Under the pieces are notes generated by a model. It worked only from the letters and a program-made list of their open reading frames with translations, did not search any database and was not told the origin of the DNA. Positions 6,149 to 7,918 of a stretch of DNA of 7,918 bases are shown here, piece by piece. The stretch's first letter is position 1. Each line of letters starts with the position of its first letter. This DNA is from Sphingomonadaceae bacterium (lineage in GTDB: Bacteria; Pseudomonadota; Alphaproteobacteria; Sphingomonadales; Sphingomonadaceae), in the NCBI GenBank assembly GCA_020446665.1, contig JAGREF010000065.1, positions 1-7,918 of the forward strand, given 5' to 3'. The position numbers were made by a program, and so were the translations under genes.

Positions 6149-6867
6149 TCGACTGGCTGCGCCGATCGCCAGCAGATCCGGTGGTGGAACTGGCCGGGCG
6201 CACTCTGCCCATTGCCCTGCGCCGCCATCCCACCGCGCGCCGCCTGACCATGCGGCTGGCCCCCGATGGCAGCGAAGTACGGGTGACCATGCCCCAATGG
6301 TGCCCCAGCCGAGAAGCGCTGAGCTTTGTGGAATCGCGGCGGGAATGGCTGGAACAACAATTGGGCAAGCTTGCCCCCCAGGCCATATTCACGCCCGCCA
6401 GCCCTATCCCTTTTCGCGGCGAAGAGCTGGCACTTCACTGGCAGGAAAGCGCAGCGCGCCGGGCCAGACGCAGGGATGGCGGCCTGCATGTGGGTGGTCC
6501 GGAAGAGGGGCTGGCAAAGCGGGTCCAGCGCTGGCTGGAGGGTGAAGCGCTCACCTTGCTGCAAGATGATCTGGCACATTATTGCAACCGCGCCGCCCTG
6601 CCCGCCCCGGCCCTGCGGCTGAGCCGCGCCCAGCGCCGCTGGGGCAGTTGCTCCACCAGCGGGACCGTGCGGATCAACTGGCGGCTGGTGATGGCCCCGG
6701 ACCATGTCCGCCGCTCTGTCGTGGCGCATGAGGTCGCGCATCTCGTCCATTTCGATCATAGCCCCGCCTTCCACGCGCTGCTGGGGGAGTTGTTCGAAGA
6801 GGACATCAAGGCATCGGATCGCTGGCTGAAGCGCGAAGGGCGCGGATTATACGCGCTGTTCGGCTAG
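6145..6867 (+). CDS. YgjP/DUF45 family zinc metallopeptidase
   Basis: A member of the YgjP-like (DUF45, M48-like) metallopeptidase family; its substrate is unknown. Counting from the chosen start it has 240 residues. An N-terminal beta-rich part includes RRHPTARRLTMRLAPDGSEV and the helix SREALSFVESRREWLEQQL. The catalytic half has the conserved RRWGSCSTSGTVRINWRL block and the zinc motif HEVAH (residues 195-199), with a likely third ligand in FDHSPAFH (H205). The closing DRWLKREGRGLY is basic. No signal peptide or membrane span is seen. I chose GTG at 6145, which forms a 4-base GTGA overlap with the upstream stop and gives the natural start VIDWLRRSP; an ATG four codons earlier (6133) is the alternative. 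It is the last gene of the three-gene overlapping unit with the SCO and YcgN genes. Confidence 0.9.
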   Translation: MIDWLRRSPADPVVELAGRTLPIALRRHPTARRLTMRLAPDGSEVRVTMPQWCPSREALSFVESRREWLEQQLGKLAPQAIFTPASPIPFRGEELALHWQESAARRARRRDGGLHVGGPEEGLAKRVQRWLEGEALTLLQDDLAHYCNRAALPAPALRLSRAQRRWGSCSTSGTVRINWRLVMAPDHVRRSVVAHEVAHLVHFDHSPAFHALLGELFEEDIKASDRWLKREGRGLYALFG

Positions 6868-6882
6868 TAACCCGCCAGCAAT

Positions 6883-6974
6883 GCCCTGATTTTCATACTA
6901 AGGTTTTATACGTAACCACTCATTAACCCTGATCGGCGAAAATCAGGGCCATGATCCGTCTCGCTGCCCTGATT
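6883..6974 (+). promoter_or_regulatory. Repeat-rich leader of the DUF4402 gene
   Basis: The 83-base gap before the DUF4402 gene and its first codons hold three copies of CCCTGAT (from 6884, 6927 and 6967) and one inverted copy, ATCAGGG (6942-6948). The inverted segment can pair three ways: 12 bp with GCCCTGATTTTC (6883-6894), 7 bp with 6927-6933 across an 8-base loop, or 9 bp with GCCCTGATT (6966-6974) across a 16-base loop that contains the start codon. All pairings are exact. They compete for the same bases next to the ATG, so this may control translation, or the repeats may be an operator. The function is inference. A TATACG (6907-6912) could be a -10 element but has no matching -35. Confidence 0.5.
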
Positions 6975-7553
6975 GTGGCTGCGCTGTTCATAGCCAGCCT
7001 CCCCGCTGCCCCGGCAACGGCGCAAGGCGCATGCCCGTTCTGCGAAACCAATCCGCCGCCCAATGGAGGCGGCAATGGCGGTGGCCGTCCGGGCAATGGC
7101 CCCGGTTCGCCGGGCAATGGAAATGGCAACGGAAACGGGAACGGAGGCGGGAACGGCCAGCAGGCTGACCTCCAGATCGAAACTGATATTGATTTCGGCC
7201 GCCTTGTCACTTTTGGCAGCGGCCCCGGAACTGTCGTGATCGACCTGCAGACCGGCACCCGCGTCGTGACCGGAGGACTTGACGAACTGGGCGGGCTGCC
7301 CATGGCCGGTCGCGCCGTGATCACCGGCCGCCCGATGAGCGTGGTGCGCGTTACTTTCCCGAACAGCATCACCATGACGGATATTGCCGGCAACAGCGCC
7401 ACCTTGCGCGATTTCACCACTGATCTGCCCGCGCTGCCGGTGCTGGATACAAGCGGCACACTGACATTCAACTTCTCTGGTCGCCTTGTCGCAGACCGGG
7501 TTCAAGGCGGCGATTATCGCGGGCGGATCCCGATCAGCGTCGCTTACGACTGA
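6951..7553 (+). CDS. Secreted DUF4402 domain protein
   Basis: This 200-residue protein is exported: residues 1-24 are a signal peptide (MIRLAALIVAALFIASL then PAAPATA, cleavage before Q25). The mature N-terminus has a CPFC pair (C28, C31), followed by a proline/Asn-Gly linker (about 35-71, with consecutive NG units). From about residue 73 it matches DUF4402: IDFGRLVTFGSGPGTVVID, the TGG turn, the RAVITGRPMSVVRVTFP strand, LDTSGTLTFNFSGRL and the closing GDYRGRIPISVAYD. DUF4402 proteins are beta-rich secreted or surface proteins of unknown role, some found near chaperone-usher pilus genes, but no usher or chaperone gene is visible here. The ATG at 6951 is supported by the signal peptide; the only Shine-Dalgarno-like bases (AGGG) sit two bases before it, closer than usual. 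The gene appears to be transcribed on its own. Confidence 0.88.
   Translation: MIRLAALIVAALFIASLPAAPATAQGACPFCETNPPPNGGGNGGGRPGNGPGSPGNGNGNGNGNGGGNGQQADLQIETDIDFGRLVTFGSGPGTVVIDLQTGTRVVTGGLDELGGLPMAGRAVITGRPMSVVRVTFPNSITMTDIAGNSATLRDFTTDLPALPVLDTSGTLTFNFSGRLVADRVQGGDYRGRIPISVAYD
7062..7157 (+). repeat. Asn-Gly linker repeat in DUF4402 protein
   Basis: This stretch encodes residues 38-69, almost entirely Asn and Gly with a few Pro, Arg and Ser. At DNA level it includes two exact copies of CCGGGCAATGG (7089-7099 and 7110-7120) 21 bases apart, then short AAT/AAC-GGN repeats. It encodes a flexible spacer between the cysteine pair and the DUF4402 domain and could vary in length by slippage. Confidence 0.8.
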
Positions 7554-7571
7554 CGCACACGCATCCCCACT

Positions 7572-7603
7572 GGCGAAATCAGGCACAAACGCCTATCTTC
7601 GCC
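7572..7603 (+). terminator. Hairpin between the DUF4402 gene and the next gene
   Basis: An interrupted palindrome lies 18 bases after the DUF4402 stop: outer arms GGCGAA (7572-7577) and TTCGCC (7598-7603), a symmetric 3x3 internal loop (ATC on both sides), and inner arms AGGC/GCCT (7581-7584, 7591-7594) around ACAAAC. There is no T run after it, so it is not a typical intrinsic terminator. It ends two bases before the next ATG and might instead act on that gene's expression. Confidence 0.35.
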
Positions 7604-7605
7604 CC

Positions 7606-7918
7606 ATGAGTTTAGTCAGCCGCATGAACCCTGGCCCCGGATTTGCCGATTTCTGGCATGAATTCCGCAGGCCAAATCCCTATCGCTGGCCGATCCTTGG
7701 CCTGTCTGTGCTGGCCACGTCACTGCTGCTTTTCAAGATCACCACGGACACCGTGCCGATCCCGCCCGAGCGGCCCAAGGTCACCTATATCACCTCCTTC
7801 GCCGAAGGTCGGTCTGACGCTGAAATTCTCGCATCCAATCTGGAAAACCAGAAACGGCAGGATGAACGCCGCGCGCTGGAGCAGCAGCGGATGGAGAAGC
7901 GCAAGGAAATCTACCGCT
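7606..7918 (+). CDS. Conserved single-pass membrane protein, 5' end (partial)
   Basis: The first 104 residues of a protein that runs off the window. It begins with a soluble segment (MSLVSRMNPGPGFADFWHEF), then one membrane span at about 28-44 (WPILGLSVLATSLLLFK), then a conserved-looking stretch PPERPKVTYITSFAEGRSD (54-71), followed by a charged helical region rich in Glu, Arg, Lys and Gln (72-104) likely to form a coiled coil. From memory the VTYITSFAEGRSD segment is typical of a hypothetical protein found across sphingomonads, but its function is unknown to me. The ATG at 7606 has no clear ribosome-binding site; a second in-frame ATG at 7624 is possible. Orientation would be N-terminus in the cytoplasm and coiled coil outside, or the reverse, which the sequence does not settle. 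Confidence 0.8.
   Translation, partial: MSLVSRMNPGPGFADFWHEFRRPNPYRWPILGLSVLATSLLLFKITTDTVPIPPERPKVTYITSFAEGRSDAEILASNLENQKRQDERRALEQQRMEKRKEIYR

Noticed and set aside
6902..6917. GGTT...AACC dyad in the DUF4402 leader as an operator
   Set aside because: Only four base pairs match and the centre is asymmetric; it is within chance for AT-rich intergenic DNA.
1..7918. Defence system, prophage, transposon or integron cassette
   Set aside because: Every substantial gene is assignable to housekeeping, metal, respiratory or conserved hypothetical families; no transposase, integrase, toxin-antitoxin pair, attachment-site repeat or tRNA is visible.

Overview
The window looks like an ordinary chromosomal segment of an alphaproteobacterium, most likely a sphingomonad (Sphingomonadales; Erythrobacteraceae-like is my best guess). 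The signs are GC-rich coding sequence, a homoserine kinase gene followed with an ATGA overlap by the RNase HI gene, an SSB with a very glycine-rich tail, a COQ9-family gene, a DUF4402 secreted protein, and a conserved sphingomonad-type single-pass membrane protein at the right edge. The taxonomic call is inference from gene content and was not tested by a search. No rRNA, tRNA, CRISPR array, insertion sequence or prophage gene is visible.

Layout. Bases 1-770 (+): the 3' end of thrB and then complete rnhA, translationally coupled. Bases 856-5013 (all -, listed in transcription order from the right): an exported ankyrin-repeat protein and a COQ9-family ubiquinone-biosynthesis protein whose start lies two bases after the ankyrin stop; then a promoter/Fur-like operator region followed by feoA-feoB (ferrous iron uptake, one base apart); then ssb with its own leader. 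The rnhA and ssb genes converge. Bases 5082-6867 (+): a tightly overlapping run of three genes, an SCO/SenC-type copper chaperone lipoprotein, a YcgN/UPF0260 cysteine-cluster protein, and a YgjP/DUF45-type zinc metallopeptidase. The ankyrin and SCO genes diverge from a short shared intergenic region. Bases 6951-7553 (+): a secreted DUF4402 protein with an Asn-Gly linker. Bases 7606-7918 (+): the start of a membrane protein cut by the window edge.

How the genes fit together. Much of the window concerns metal handling and respiration: Fe2+ import (FeoAB), ubiquinone synthesis (COQ9), copper delivery to cytochrome oxidase (SCO) and a Cys-rich putative metal or Fe-S protein (YcgN). No direct functional link between the operons can be shown from sequence alone. 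DNA maintenance is represented by RNase HI and SSB.

The least-explained signal is in non-coding DNA. The leader of the DUF4402 gene holds one segment (AATCAGGGC) that can pair perfectly with three different nearby segments, two upstream and one inside the start of the gene. A related element, GGCGAAATCAGGC, recurs just before the following gene. A smaller hairpin overlaps the ribosome-binding region of ssb. I see no complete undescribed multi-gene system here, and intergenic gaps are all under 150 bases.
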